DNA of 64,000 nucleotides from Psychrosphaera algicola (GTDB lineage: Bacteria; Pseudomonadota; Gammaproteobacteria; Enterobacterales; Alteromonadaceae), in assembly GCF_028401425.1 (NCBI RefSeq), contig NZ_JAQOMS010000002.1, positions 2,170,001 to 2,234,000 on the forward strand, read 5' to 3'. Shown in pieces: positions 11,101-21,900 of the stretch. Both the position numbers and the translations under genes were made by a program. Each line of letters starts with the position of its first letter. The stretch's first letter is position 1. Below the pieces are notes generated by a model that saw nothing but the letters and a program-made list of their open reading frames with translations, was not told the origin of the DNA and did not search any database.

Positions 11101-12533
11101 ATGAATATATTATTTACGGTCTCAGAAATAGAAGGCCTAGTAAAAACGGGGGATTAGCCGATGTGGCTAAGTACCTTCCTATAGTGTTAAATCACTCTGG
11201 TCATGATACTCGGGTGATTTTGCCTTATTATCGTGATATCGCTAAAGCTCATCCAGTTGCCGAACGCACGTTCTCGTTTTCCATTCGTGTCCACATTGAA
11301 TATCAAGTCAAAGTTCACCAAATTACTCACGACAATTTAGTTGTTTATTGTGTTGATATCCCCGAGCTATTTGATAGAAACGGGATTTACAGTGACAGTT
11401 ATCATGCCTATGAAGATAACGGCGAACGTTTTTCTGTATTCTCAATGGCTGCGCTGGATTTTATTCAATATTTCAGCGACCAAATACAATTTAAGCCTGA
11501 CGTAATTCAATGTAATGATTGGCATACGGCCCTACTGCCAGCCTTATTTAAACATGATAAATATTGGCAAGGGCAAAACACTAAAACGATGTTAACCATC
11601 CATAACGGAGCGTTCCAAGGCATTAGCGGAAAACATCTAGTTCCGTCATTGCTGCATCGCTTAGGTGCAGACAACACTCATTATGAAGCTGATGTCATTA
11701 ACTTTTTAAAACTTGGTATTATTAACGCAGATTCGATTGTTGCGGTGAGCCCTAACTACGCAGAAGAGCTGAAATCAGAGCTAGGTTCTCATCATTTATA
11801 CGATATTTTCAACCAACATAAAGATAAAGTTTTTGGCGTGTTAAATGGTTGTGACTACAAAGATTGGGATCCGCTTAATGACCCGTATATTGAACAACAA
11901 TACGATGCGACTTCGTTAGACACTAAAGTCGCCAATAAGTTAGCATTACAAAAACAAAATGGTCTTGAACAAAACGCTAATATTCCAATGATTGCTATGG
12001 TCAGCCGCCTTACCGATCAAAAAGGCTTAAATTATTTATTGCCGGCAATTCGAGAACTAATACAGCACAAAATTCAAATTTGTATTGCTGGTACAGGCGA
12101 TCCTCTATACGTCGATCAACTTGAATACCTAGCCGGTAAACATAGCGCTAACGTGCATTTTTATCATGGTTTTTCAGAAGACATTGCCCATAAATATATG
12201 GCTGCTACAGATTTTTTCCTAGTACCATCGTTATTTGAGCCTTGCGGCCTAACGCAAATGTACGCATTAGCCTATGGTACGCTTCCAATTGTAAGAGAAG
12301 TTGGCGGCCTTAAAGATACTGTTACCGATATCACGAACGAAGACGCTACCGGTGTTGTTTTTAAACAGCCAACTTGTGAGCAATTAGTTTCTGCTATACG
12401 TCGCGCCCTATTGTTTTATCATGAAGACACAGCTAAATTTAGAGTAGTGCAAACAAGAGCTATGAATACTAAGTTTTCATGGCAAGAAAGTGCGGAACAA
12501 TATGTTGAAATATATAAACAAATGTTCAATTAA
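11101..12533 (+). CDS. glgA: glycogen synthase
   Basis: GT5-family ADP-glucose:glucan transferase. N-terminus MNILFTVSEIEGLVKTGGLADVAKYLP with the KTGGLADV ADP-glucose site; GT-B second half with VSRLTDQKGL, LVPSLFEPCGLTQMYA and REVGGLKDTV. About 477 residues. The G-run at 11148-11152 is one base short; one more G restores KTGGLADV, which otherwise ends at a TAG. The open frame alone would miss the first 20 residues. glgB/glgX/glgP are not in the window. Confidence 0.94.
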
Positions 12534-12828
12534 TGGCCTTTGGGCGAGCTTACTGTTAAACGTAAGCTTCGCCTATGCGGCAGTACCTCTTGAATGTGTG
12601 CAATTACCATCTAGAGTCAAAGCATGCCCTAACCTGGTTTACCGTGGCATCGATGATCCCGAAACAGGGAAAACAAAGATATTTTGTTTCTGTAAAACTG
12701 ACATGGTCAAACTAACAGCAAAAAATGTTTCGGAAGAACAAAGAATTCTAAATAAAATGGAATTACGGGATTTATTAGCAAAATATAACTACACTGAAAA
12801 GCAATTGTTCAAGTTAATTAGTAATTAA
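12502..12828 (+). CDS. small exported protein with four cysteines, unknown function
   Basis: About 108 residues, beginning inside the glgA 3' end in another frame. A putative signal peptide (MLKYINK, hydrophobic SINGLWASLLLNVSFAYA) ends before AVPLEC. The mature part has four Cys (ECVQL, KACP, FCFC), suggesting two disulfides, then a charged helical C-terminus (ELRDLLAKYNYTEKQLF). ATG at 12502 is preferred over the GTG at 12490 because it places the charged residues directly before the hydrophobic core. No family recognised. The overlap with glgA and the kinase gene downstream suggest co-transcription, with a possible periplasmic role. Confidence 0.6.
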   Translation: MLKYINKCSINGLWASLLLNVSFAYAAVPLECVQLPSRVKACPNLVYRGIDDPETGKTKIFCFCKTDMVKLTAKNVSEEQRILNKMELRDLLAKYNYTEKQLFKLISN

Positions 12829-12912
12829 ACAATGACTAAAATAGTGCTTCGCAGATAAAGATATTTGCTTAATGCTAGCGCGCAATAATTAGCATATATA
12901 GATAGAGACCTT

Positions 12913-14572
12913 GTGAGTAAAAAACCGCTTCATCTTTAAAAACAACAATACTAACCTCCATTTTAATGGTCGGTATTTTGTCATTGGTATTGTCTGTATC
13001 CGTTACTATTTATAAGAGTAACGAGCAATATACGCGTGAAGCTTCATTTTTTGTGCAACAAATTGCAAAGATAGTCGCCTATAACTCTATAATCCCCGTT
13101 GCCTTCAACCAGCAAGGTGACCTTGACGACAAGCAAAAAGGATTTCTAAATACCATCAATAACATCAAAGAAGTTAGCCATATCCACATTTATCGATATG
13201 ATGATTTCTCTGAGGAATTAACACTTTTTGCAAGCTACATAAAAAAGGGAGCAACGACACTAAGACCTCAATACAGCAAGGTTAAGACCCTAAAACAACC
13301 CGTATTCACGGAACGTTACATCGAATATGCAGAGCCAATTTATGATCATAGCTTTGAGGGTTCTACTCAAAACCCTCCCATTGGCTATGTGTATTTAAGA
13401 TATGAACTCACCCAATACCTCCAATACAATCAGGAAATGTTAACCTGAATACAATCGTTGCCGCTGTTGTAATCGCGTTAAGTATTTTGGTTTCCTTTTA
13501 TGTATTAAATAAAGTGGTTGCCCCTATCAACCGCTTTGTCAGAGAAATTCAGTTAATAACCCAAAATAAGGCTTTTGATTCTAGGGTAAAATCCACCAAC
13601 CTAATTGAAATGAATATGGTGGCTGAATCGATGAATGCGATGTTGGCTAAAATCAATTGGCAGATACATCAATCTGCTCAAGCTGAAAAAGAAATCACCG
13701 AGCTGAACCAAAACTTAGAAGAGAAAGTAATCTCACGCACTCAAGCTCTAAGAGATTCAAATCAAGAGCTGCTTGACGCCTTAGAGCAAGTACATCAATA
13801 CCAATCTCAAGTTATTCAAAGCGAAAAAATGGCTTCATTAGGCCAAATGGTCGCTGGGGTTGCCCACGAAGTAAATACACCAATTGGTTTAGGGGTAACA
13901 GCGTCCACAATGCTGAGCGATAAAATTGATGAAATCAGCGAGGCCATGGAGAATCAAAAACTCAGCGCCCGCAAGCTCTCAAACTTTTTGGTCGAAAGCA
14001 AAGAAAACACCCAGATTATTTACCGTAATTTGAGTCGAGCAGCGGATTTAATCAGTAGCTTTAAACAAGTTGCCGTAGATCAAAGTGCCGACATAAACAG
14101 AGAAGTAAATATAAAGTCATTTTTTGAAGATATTTTATTGTCTCTTAACCCAACATTGAAACAAACCAGTCATGTAATCGATATTGATTGTGACGAAAAC
14201 CTAGTTATCAAATCTAAACCAGGTCCTCTAAATCAGATAATCATAAATCTGATAATGAACTCCATTATTCATGGTTTTGACCAAATGGACCGTGGCCTAA
14301 TTTCAATTCGGATAACGCAAAGAGCTAATACGTGTACGATTCATTATTCTGACAATGGCTCTGGTATTGAAGAAAAGATTAAACAAAAAATATTTGACCC
14401 GTTTGTAACCACGCGACGCGGTGAAGGCGGCTCTGGACTAGGTATGCACCTTGTGTATAACTTGGTAACGCAAGCGCTAAATGGTCGTATTGAAGTAACT
14501 AGCGAACTTGGCAATGGTGCGTCATTTGATATTCAATTTCCAGCAGTTCAGGTTCTTGAATATGAAAGTTAA
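12913..14572 (+). CDS. membrane sensor histidine kinase
   Basis: About 553 residues. TM1 (ILTSILMVGILSLVLSVSVT) lies near residues 15-36, a periplasmic sensor of ~140 residues follows, TM2 is near 180-200, then a HAMP-like linker and a long coiled coil (LNQNLEEKVISRTQALRDSN). HisKA has MVAGVAHEVNTPIG (His ~317) and HATPase has N (NLIMNSIIHG), G1 (YSDNGSGI), F (FDPFVTT) and G2 (GGSGLGMHL). No receiver. Two breaks: the A-run 12919-12924 just after a GTG start (repair gives MSKKTASSLKTTILTS) and an A lost at ~13442 before TM2. No dedicated response regulator is adjacent. It overlaps the YfiR-like gene by 11 bases. Confidence 0.85.
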
Positions 14573-15049
14573 ATATTTGCAGATTTTGCTGTTAGTAAGC
14601 TTTCTACTTTTTAATTTGACGTATTCGAAACAAGCAACGGCAAAAACAACCACACCGTTGGAACTGAAAGCGGTTTTAATCTATAAGATCGGCGCTTATT
14701 TACGCTCGAGAAATTCCCCAACAATTAAGGACTATTGTTTTGTCGGCGAAAAGGGCAAGGTATTAGCTGACTTGTTAATTGCAATGGTAAAATCCCGAGA
14801 GTTACAAAACACCATTAATGTTACGACTGAATCGTCTTTAGAAAAGTTCGGGACTCGCCAATGCCATATACTCTATGTTGCTGATATACCTAAAGACATG
14901 GAGCAAAAGCTAGTTTCATTATCCCAGTCAACCTTAACAATTGTTGGCGATGTATCGCAGTTAAAAAAGGTGGGATTGTCAGTATCGAGGTTCAAGGTCG
15001 TAAATCGACGCTTTATACAAGTCTGAGCAATTTAAAAACTCCGACATAG
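14562..15049 (+). CDS. YfiR/DUF4154-type periplasmic protein
   Basis: Signal peptide (MKVKYLQILLLVSFLLFNL) then LELKAVLIYKIGAYL, the usual opening of DUF4154 proteins, which partner membrane sensor proteins such as the YfiN diguanylate cyclase; that link is family knowledge. The A-run at 14963-14968 is one base short: with another A the C-terminus reads KKGGIVSIEVQGRKSTLYTSL and stops at 15047-15049, resembling the family's conserved final beta-strands. The unrepaired frame ends at 15026. Its start overlaps the kinase stop, so translation is coupled and it probably modulates that kinase's periplasmic domain. Confidence 0.72.
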
Positions 15050-15106
15050 AAATCCATTCAAGATTGCTATCGATTATGACCAATGTTGACTAAGTCTGGT
15101 TCAAAT

Positions 15107-16930
15107 CTAGATAGGATTAATGTCTAGGTAGTAATCTCGGTAAGAGCAAAAACTATAGTCTTTGCCTGCAACATTCTTTTTGCCCGCCAAGGAAATCGAC
15201 GTACGGCTTTTGGTTACGTATAAGGTATGTCCGGTCCCCAAAACGGAGTGTTTCATTGTTGCCGAATCTGCCCCAGTTGCACACAACATGTTTACTGTTC
15301 TTCTATAATTGTCATTTTTAAACGCGCCGCCACTTTTGATAACAGGCCGAGAACGACTATTGCCACTATATTTCCAGTCCGCAAAACTTATGATCACTTT
15401 GTTGTTTCTAAAAAGAGTTTGTCTTCATCTGTCAGGTAATGACTTCTCACTGACAATATTGAATTCTCGAATCCTTTGTCCTTCTCAACTTCGGATAAGT
15501 CAAAAATACTGACGCCATTTTCACCAATAACTTCCATTCTTAATGGAATTTCCCTGCTGTCGTCTATACCAATCATCAATGCCGTTCGTTCGTCTATTCC
15601 GTAACCCATGATACTTTTAGACTGACTAATCAATTGTATTAAGCGACCTTGTCTACCTCGTTCTGAGAATCGGGTATCGACCACACCAAACGGGAATAAC
15701 CCCAAGCCACCGTCAGCTATATATGTAGCTTGTCCATCTTTGAATTTTCTTGGGCAATTTTTAATTTTGTCACATTGCTTTAGCGGTGTTTTTGTTTGAA
15801 AAGCACCGTAAAGCAACGCCTTGTGACTGTCCCCATCAAGCATCATTACGGGTTTAGAAATAGATGACTGGCCTCCTGCAAATGCCATCGCAGATTCTTG
15901 ATCCGCAGCAACAACTAATTCGGCTTTTAACATTCTTTGCTGGATTTCGTTAAGAATACTTTTAGCCATAGGATAGTCGTTGATAAAAGCATTTTTAGAT
16001 GAAAAGCATCGCCCTCAACAAAATAAATCCCCTGTGCTTCAGCCAACATTTCATTTAAGCGCTCAGGCTTTTTACAGATATCTCGTTGATACTCCGTTAA
16101 TTTAGGGAATATTCGCTGGCGAGCGTATTGTTGTAATAACGATTGTCGGTAGTCTTCGAGTTTGTCACAGGCTTCAGCATCTTGATTCTGATTATTGGCT
16201 TCAATCGCAGCAAACAACGCCAAATCAGCAGGTAGCCAAGTAACGTCAGCGCCGAGCTCTTCAAATAGCTGAGTATATAAATCAACAGGCTCAAACTGGT
16301 CACGGTTTGCAGCAGTGACGATGACAATTTTAGGTTGTTTGCTAGAGGTTAGTGTTTTGCTCTGGCGAACAAACTCCCTTAGTACCTTTAACGAAAAATG
16401 ACTTTTACTGTTTTTAATATCGACCTTTATTTTCCGATGTTCGTCTGAACTCAAAATATTATGTTCAATATTACCCATTTGTAAGATATCGAGCATGGTA
16501 TGAAACTCAACATCTTGCAAAGACTGCAGTAAATCAGAACCACGTAGTTTTTTGCCTTTATCGGTAATCTCTGCATCGCGCAATGCGGTCAGTAATTGAC
16601 GACGAGTCAGTACGCCTTTTGTTCGGCTATGGGCTTGTTTAACCGCTTCGATAAGTTGATTTTTTCAATGATTCGAGCCGGTGACCAGATGGTGCGTTGT
16701 AATTCGGCAATTCGGCTTTCATCGATAAAGTAGGCATAATCAACATGATCTTCTGAGGAAAGTTTTAATGGTTTAGTACATTCTCGTATTGATTGACTCG
16801 TGCAAAATTCGAGTCCCCCACCAATAAGCATTAGCGAATAGTCAGCCTTCCCGTTAGCAGCTGGGCTTGCCATAACAAATGACATTAATGTCAATCCTAC
16901 AACACTTCCGGTCAACCATCTCATACTCAC
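15107..16930 (-). CDS. exported cyanophycinase-like (peptidase S51 type) protein
   Basis: About 608 residues after repair. A signal peptide (WLTGSVVGLTLMSFVMASPA) is followed by SLMLIGGGLEFC. The central and C-terminal part carries cyanophycinase hallmarks: GIYFVEGDAFHLKNAF, GLGLFPFGVVDTRFSERGRQGRL and GYGIDERTALMIG. The nucleophile region, normally G-x-S-A-G, reads ADQESAMAFAGG: Ser is present but the surround is unusual. Three frame breaks coincide with short homopolymers on the plus strand (16660-16665, 15992-15996, 15410-15414). Repair gives EKNQLIEAVKQAHSRTKGVLTRRQ, HLKNAFINDYP and FRNNKVIISFADW. GTG start at 16930 follows AGAGGA. It may degrade beta-linked or other iso-peptides; true cyanophycin as substrate is not established. 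Confidence 0.72.
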
Positions 16931-17244
16931 AACATTCCTCTGTTTGTTTTATGCCCAACTAACGTCTACTTTACGATCCATTGGCTACAATTTAAATGTT
17001 TATTATACCCAACTGATTTTTAAACCTTGAAATAGTGATCCAGCGAACACATTTCAACGTATATACATACATCTATAGCACCAAAACTAAGATATTCCGA
17101 AAAATCTATACCCGACTAACTTACTAGGGTATTCGAATGCTTGGAATTATGATATAAACGCATCTTAATTTTGAACTTAATTTTTTAAAGAGCCTCTCTC
17201 TGACACCCGAGGGCTTTTTGCTGACTTTTTAATGTGGAGTTTCC
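16931..17244. other. divergent promoter region of the cyanophycinase-like gene and folE2
   Basis: 314 bases without a gene, AT-rich. It must carry promoters in both directions. The only structure seen is the hairpin at 17191-17219. FolE2 genes in some bacteria are zinc-repressed by Zur; I could not identify a Zur box by eye. Confidence 0.4.
17191..17219 (+). terminator. possible attenuator-like hairpin before folE2
   Basis: AGCCTC pairs with GAGGCT-like GAGGGCT with one bulged base, followed by five T residues, ending 26 bases before the folE2 ATG. The stem is short and the loop is 16 nt, so this is weak. Confidence 0.3.
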
Positions 17245-18165
17245 ATGCCAACCAAAATGCCAGATATTGCAAACCAAGCACAAGCACAAACTGAAGGCGT
17301 GCTCGATTGGGTAGGAATGAGCAATATTGAAATGCCAATCATGGTGGAAATGCAAGGCGAAAGCCGACCTGTATCGGCACTGGTCGAAGCATTTGTAAAT
17401 TTAAACCAACCTAAAGCCAAAGGCATTCATATGTCACGCCTTTATTTAATGTTGGATGAACTTTCAGTTGAAAGCGCGTTAAACCAATCTAATTTGGTTA
17501 AATTGCTTAATAACTTCATTGTAAGCCACGAAGACTTAAGCAACAGTGCACATGTTAAATTTGAATTTGATTATCACCTTAGACGAAAATCTTTGATTAG
17601 CGGTAAATTAGGCTGGAAAGCTTACCCAGTAGTGATTACGGGTAACTTAACGGAAGGCGAATTTGATATTGAACTTGCCGTTAAAGTTCCATATTCATCA
17701 ACGTGCCCATGCTCAGCCGCATTAGCCCGTCAATTAATTCAAAATGCATTTAACGAAAAATTCAGTGGTGAAGTTAATGCTGAAGACGTTCGCAATTGGT
17801 TAGGTACAACGGAAGGCATTGTTGCGACACCGCACAGCCAACGTTCTATTGCTGAAGTTAAAGTAAAGTTAGCCGCGTCAGTGGATGACTTTCCAATCGT
17901 CGACTTGGTTGATGCCATCGAAGATGCGTTACAAACACCTGTTCAAGCGGCAGTTAAACGCGAAGATGAACAAGAGTTTGCGAGATTAAATGGCCAAAAC
18001 TTGATGTTTTGTGAAGACGCAAGTCGACGCATTAAACATGCACTTAACCATATAGATGGTTACCGTGACTTTTGGTTGCGCGTTAATCATTATGAATCGC
18101 TTCATGCCCACGACGCAGTATCGGTTGCAAGCAAAGGCGTTTCTGGTGGTTACTCATCTAGATAG
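17245..18165 (+). CDS. folE2: GTP cyclohydrolase FolE2 (type IB)
   Basis: Converts GTP to 7,8-dihydroneopterin triphosphate for folate and related pathways; this type can use metals other than zinc. The 306-residue frame is intact and of normal family length: MPDIANQAQ at the start, DWVGMSNIEMPI, AKGIHMSRLYL, VPYSSTCPCSAALARQLI (metal-binding Cys) and TPHSQRS. The ATG follows GGAG. A strong terminator follows at 18217. It is monocistronic. Confidence 0.95.
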   Translation: MPTKMPDIANQAQAQTEGVLDWVGMSNIEMPIMVEMQGESRPVSALVEAFVNLNQPKAKGIHMSRLYLMLDELSVESALNQSNLVKLLNNFIVSHEDLSNSAHVKFEFDYHLRRKSLISGKLGWKAYPVVITGNLTEGEFDIELAVKVPYSSTCPCSAALARQLIQNAFNEKFSGEVNAEDVRNWLGTTEGIVATPHSQRSIAEVKVKLAASVDDFPIVDLVDAIEDALQTPVQAAVKREDEQEFARLNGQNLMFCEDASRRIKHALNHIDGYRDFWLRVNHYESLHAHDAVSVASKGVSGGYSSR

Positions 18166-18216
18166 TTGATGTCTGTATAACTGGTTATTCTGACGCATCA
18201 ATAAGCTCATTAAATT

Positions 18217-18241
18217 AAGCCCGAAACACTCGGGCTTTTTG
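18217..18241 (+). terminator. intrinsic terminator of folE2
   Basis: AAGCCCGA, loop AACAC, TCGGGCTTTTT: a perfect GC-rich stem followed by T residues, 52 bases after the folE2 stop. Confidence 0.9.
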
Positions 18242-18755
18242 TGTTTGGTTTTTAGGTTCGGCCAAACCACTTCATAACCCACAATACGTAAATCTTCACA
18301 ATTAGAAGTTCCTTCTATATATAGCAGACTAAAATTAAGTGTTATCAAATTAGGAAAATTACCATTTTAATGGCCAACAAACTTAATAGGGTCGATAACC
18401 GCTGCCTATTATTTAGCAAAAACGTGATTTATTACCTCATCACTAATTTAACCCTATCCGTTTTATCTAAATAACGACCAAAGTTAAATCGTCAAAACCT
18501 AAGTAAATTTAAAAAAATTAAATTAGAAATATGTATGTCACAAAATTATGGTTTATTCTGACCAGATCAATGCTAATGTGAGTAATACTATTCAATATTA
18601 AAAAATCTTATTTGGTTGATTACTTTTATTAAAATATGCACATTTCTGTAAATAAATTACAGAAAATACTGACATAACACCAAATCAACACCATAATCAC
18701 TCTAACTTATGAAATTTTATTTCTTCTTATTTAGAGTATTTATCCTATTTTGATA

Positions 18756-18784
18756 TTGACCTGATGCGTAAATCTGGTTATGTT
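18756..18784 (+). promoter_or_regulatory. candidate sigma70 promoter of gltBD
   Basis: TTGACC, a 17-base spacer and TATGTT; start expected near 18791, giving a leader of about 115 bases before the GTG at 18906. Confidence 0.45.
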
Positions 18785-18815
18785 GTTCGGCCGTTTGAAT
18801 TTTATAACCATAAAA

Positions 18816-18831
18816 GTGAATTTAAATTCAC
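18816..18831. promoter_or_regulatory. perfect 16-bp palindrome in the gltB leader
   Basis: GTGAATTTAAATTCAC is a perfect palindrome placed about 25 bases downstream of the expected transcript start. Position and symmetry fit an operator for a dimeric regulator of nitrogen assimilation or amino-acid synthesis, but the regulator cannot be named from this. Confidence 0.4.
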
Positions 18832-18905
18832 ATCATGCAGCTACACAACAACATTAACAGGTGAAATACACCGGCTACTGCAAGGTTAGGAAGGAGGATA
18901 CCAGA

Positions 18906-21900
18906 GTGAACAACAATGGTTCTAAACAGATTCAGCTAATGCACAACAGCCAAGACGTTCGCGAGAACTGTGGTTTTGGTTTAATTGCACACCTTGAAGG
19001 TGAAGCGAGTCACAAAATTGTACGCACTGCCATTACGAGCTTAGACCGTATGCAACACCGTGGAGGCATCTCTGCGGACGGTAAAACAGGTGATGGTTGT
19101 GGATTATTGATCCAAAAACCTGACGCGTTTTTTCGCGCGATAGCTGAAGAGCAAAATTGGCATCTAGGTAAAAAATACGGCGTAGGCACGATATTTTTAA
19201 GCCAAGATCCTATCAGGGCAGCAAAAGCAAAAGAGATCATCCAACAAGAAATCGAAAACGAGATGTTGGAACTTGTCGGTTGGCGCGTTATGCCGACTAA
19301 TAAGGAAGTTCTCGGCCAAATTGCCGCTGATCAATTGCCTCAAATTGAACAAGTGTTTATCAATGCACAACTATAGGCTGGCGTAAGAAAGACTTTGAAC
19401 GCCGCTTATATATGGCAAGACGCCGTATTGAAAAACAACTGTTAGACGATCCAGATTTCTACATACCGAGCCTTAGCTGTTTAGTTACAGTCTATAAAGG
19501 GCTAGTGATGCCTAAAGATCTGCCTAAATTCTATTTAGATTTAGCAGACATTAGAATGGAAACTGCAATTTGTGTATTCCACCAACGTTTCTCAACGAAC
19601 ACCACTCCGCAATGGAAACTTGCGCAGCCGTTCCGTTATTTAGCGCACAATGGTGAAATCAATACCATCAAAGGTAACCGTCAGTGGGCAGAAGCTCGCG
19701 AGTACAAATTCCGTTCGCCTTTGATCCCTGATCTTCAAGACGCAGCACCATTTGTCAGTAAGACAGGTTCAGACTCAGCATCTCTTGATAATATGTTGGA
19801 GCTATTTTTAGCCGGTGGTATGGACTTGTTCCGTGCTATGCGTCTATTAGTGCCACCTGCATATCAAAATCATCCTAAAATGGATAACAAGCTTAAAGCA
19901 TTCTACGAATTTAATTCCATGCATATGGAACCGTGGGATGGCCCAGCCGGTATCGTTTTAACCAACGGTCGCCACGTAGCTTGTAACTTAGACCGTAATG
20001 GTCTTCGTCCAGCTCGTTATACGATTACCAAAAATAAGATCCTGACGTTAGCGTCGGAGTCTGGCATTTGGGATTACACCCCTGACGAAGTTATTGAACA
20101 AGGTCGAGTTGGCCCTGGACAAATGTTAGCGGTTGATACTTATGTAGGTAAAGTGTGGCACTCGGATGAAATCGACAACGATTTAAAAGAACGTTTACCG
20201 TATGAAGAATGGTTGAAGAAAAACATCAATCATTTAAAACCGTTTGAAGAGTGTGATGGCAACGAAATTGGTCAACGTCTATTTGATGACGAAACCCAAG
20301 CTGTCTACCACAAACTGTTTAATTACTCGTTTGAAGAAATTGACCAAATCATTAAGGTTCTTGCCAAAGATGGGCAAGAAGCCACTGGCTCTATGGGTGA
20401 CGACGCCCCTATGGCCGTTATGTCGAAGAAAAACGTAACTTCTATGACTACTTCCGTCAGTTATTTGCGCAGGTAACAAACCCGCCAATTGACCCGTTAC
20501 GTGAAAGTCATGTTATGTCTTTGGCAACCTGTATTGGTCGTGAACAAAACGTGTTTAACGAAACGTCTGGTTATGCCAACCGTGTGTTATTCCAATCGCC
20601 TGTGCTGATGTACACCGACTTGGACCAATTACGTGAATACGATGAAGAACACTACCGTACAGAAACAATTTCAATATTGTTCAACCCAGAACAAACCGAC
20701 CTGAAATCGGCAATTGAGGCAGTTTGTACTCAAGCCATTGAAGCGGCTCGTGATAGAAATGCAGCGATATTAATTTTATCTGACCGCGCGATTGAAAAAG
20801 GTCTCGTACCAATCCCTGCAGCTATGGCTGTTGGTGCAGTACAAAATGCGTTAGTCACAAACAACTTACGCTGTGATGCCAATATGGTTGTCGAAACAGC
20901 TTCAGTTCGTGATTCACATCACTTTGCTGTGTTATTAGGTTTAGGCGCAACTGCTATTTATCCTTACATGGCCTATGAAACCGTTGAACAGTTTGTCGAA
21001 AACGGCAGCATTGATATTCCTGTTAAACAAGCGGTATTAAACTACCGTAAAGGCATCAATAAAGGCCTTTACAAGATTATGTCGAAAATGGGTATCTCAA
21101 CGATTGCAAGTTACCGTTGTTCTAACCTATTTGAAGCCGTTGGTTTAAGCACAGAAATCATGGAGTTGTGTTTCCCTAACATCACTTCAAGAATTGAAGG
21201 TGCAAGTTTTGACGATGTTCATCAAGATTTGATGCAACTTGGTAAAATTGCTTGGTTGAAGCGCAAAACAATTGATCACGGTGGACTATTAAAATACGTT
21301 CATGGTGGTGAATACCATGCCTATAACCCAGACGTTGTAACTACTCTGCAAACAGCAGTTAAGTCTGGCGATTACGGCGACTACCAGAAATTTGCTCAGT
21401 TGGTAAATGGACGTAGTCCTGCGCACTTCCGTGACTTGATGCAACTGAAACAGCAAGACTCAATCTCGATTGACGATGTTGTACCAGCTAAAAATTTATT
21501 TCCTCGTTTTGATACTGCCGCCATGTCGATAGGGGCATTAAGCCCTGAAGCTCACGAAGCTCTGGCTCAAGCGATGAATAAATTAGGCGGGTTCTCTAAC
21601 TCTGGTGAAGGTGGTGAAGACCCTCGCCGTTTTGGAACCGACAAAAACTCACGTATTAAACAAATCGCGTCTGGCCGCTTTGGTGTAACACCTCATTACT
21701 TACGTAATGCTGATGTACTACAAATCAAAGTTGCTCAAGGTGCAAAACCATAGGTGAAGGCGGACAATTACCATAGGTGATAAAGTAACAGCTGAAATCG
21801 CGAAACTCCGTTTCTCGGTGCAAGGTGTTACGTTAATCTCACCACCACCACACCACGATATCTATTCAATTGAAGATTTAGCTCAGCTTATTTTCGATTT

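Larger units (their letters stand above)
18242..18905 (+). other. long AT-rich leader region of gltB
   Basis: About 660 bases without a supported gene. The distal part holds a promoter-like element (18756-18784) and a 16-bp palindrome (18816-18831). A GTG at 18861 is in frame with gltB but lies ahead of the strong ribosome site, so it is treated as leader. Nothing recognisable in 18242-18740. Confidence 0.5.

Noticed and set aside
18861..18905. GTG at 18861 as the gltB start
   Set aside because: In frame, but the strong AGGAGG lies between it and GTG 18906, which gives the usual short propeptide before Cys.
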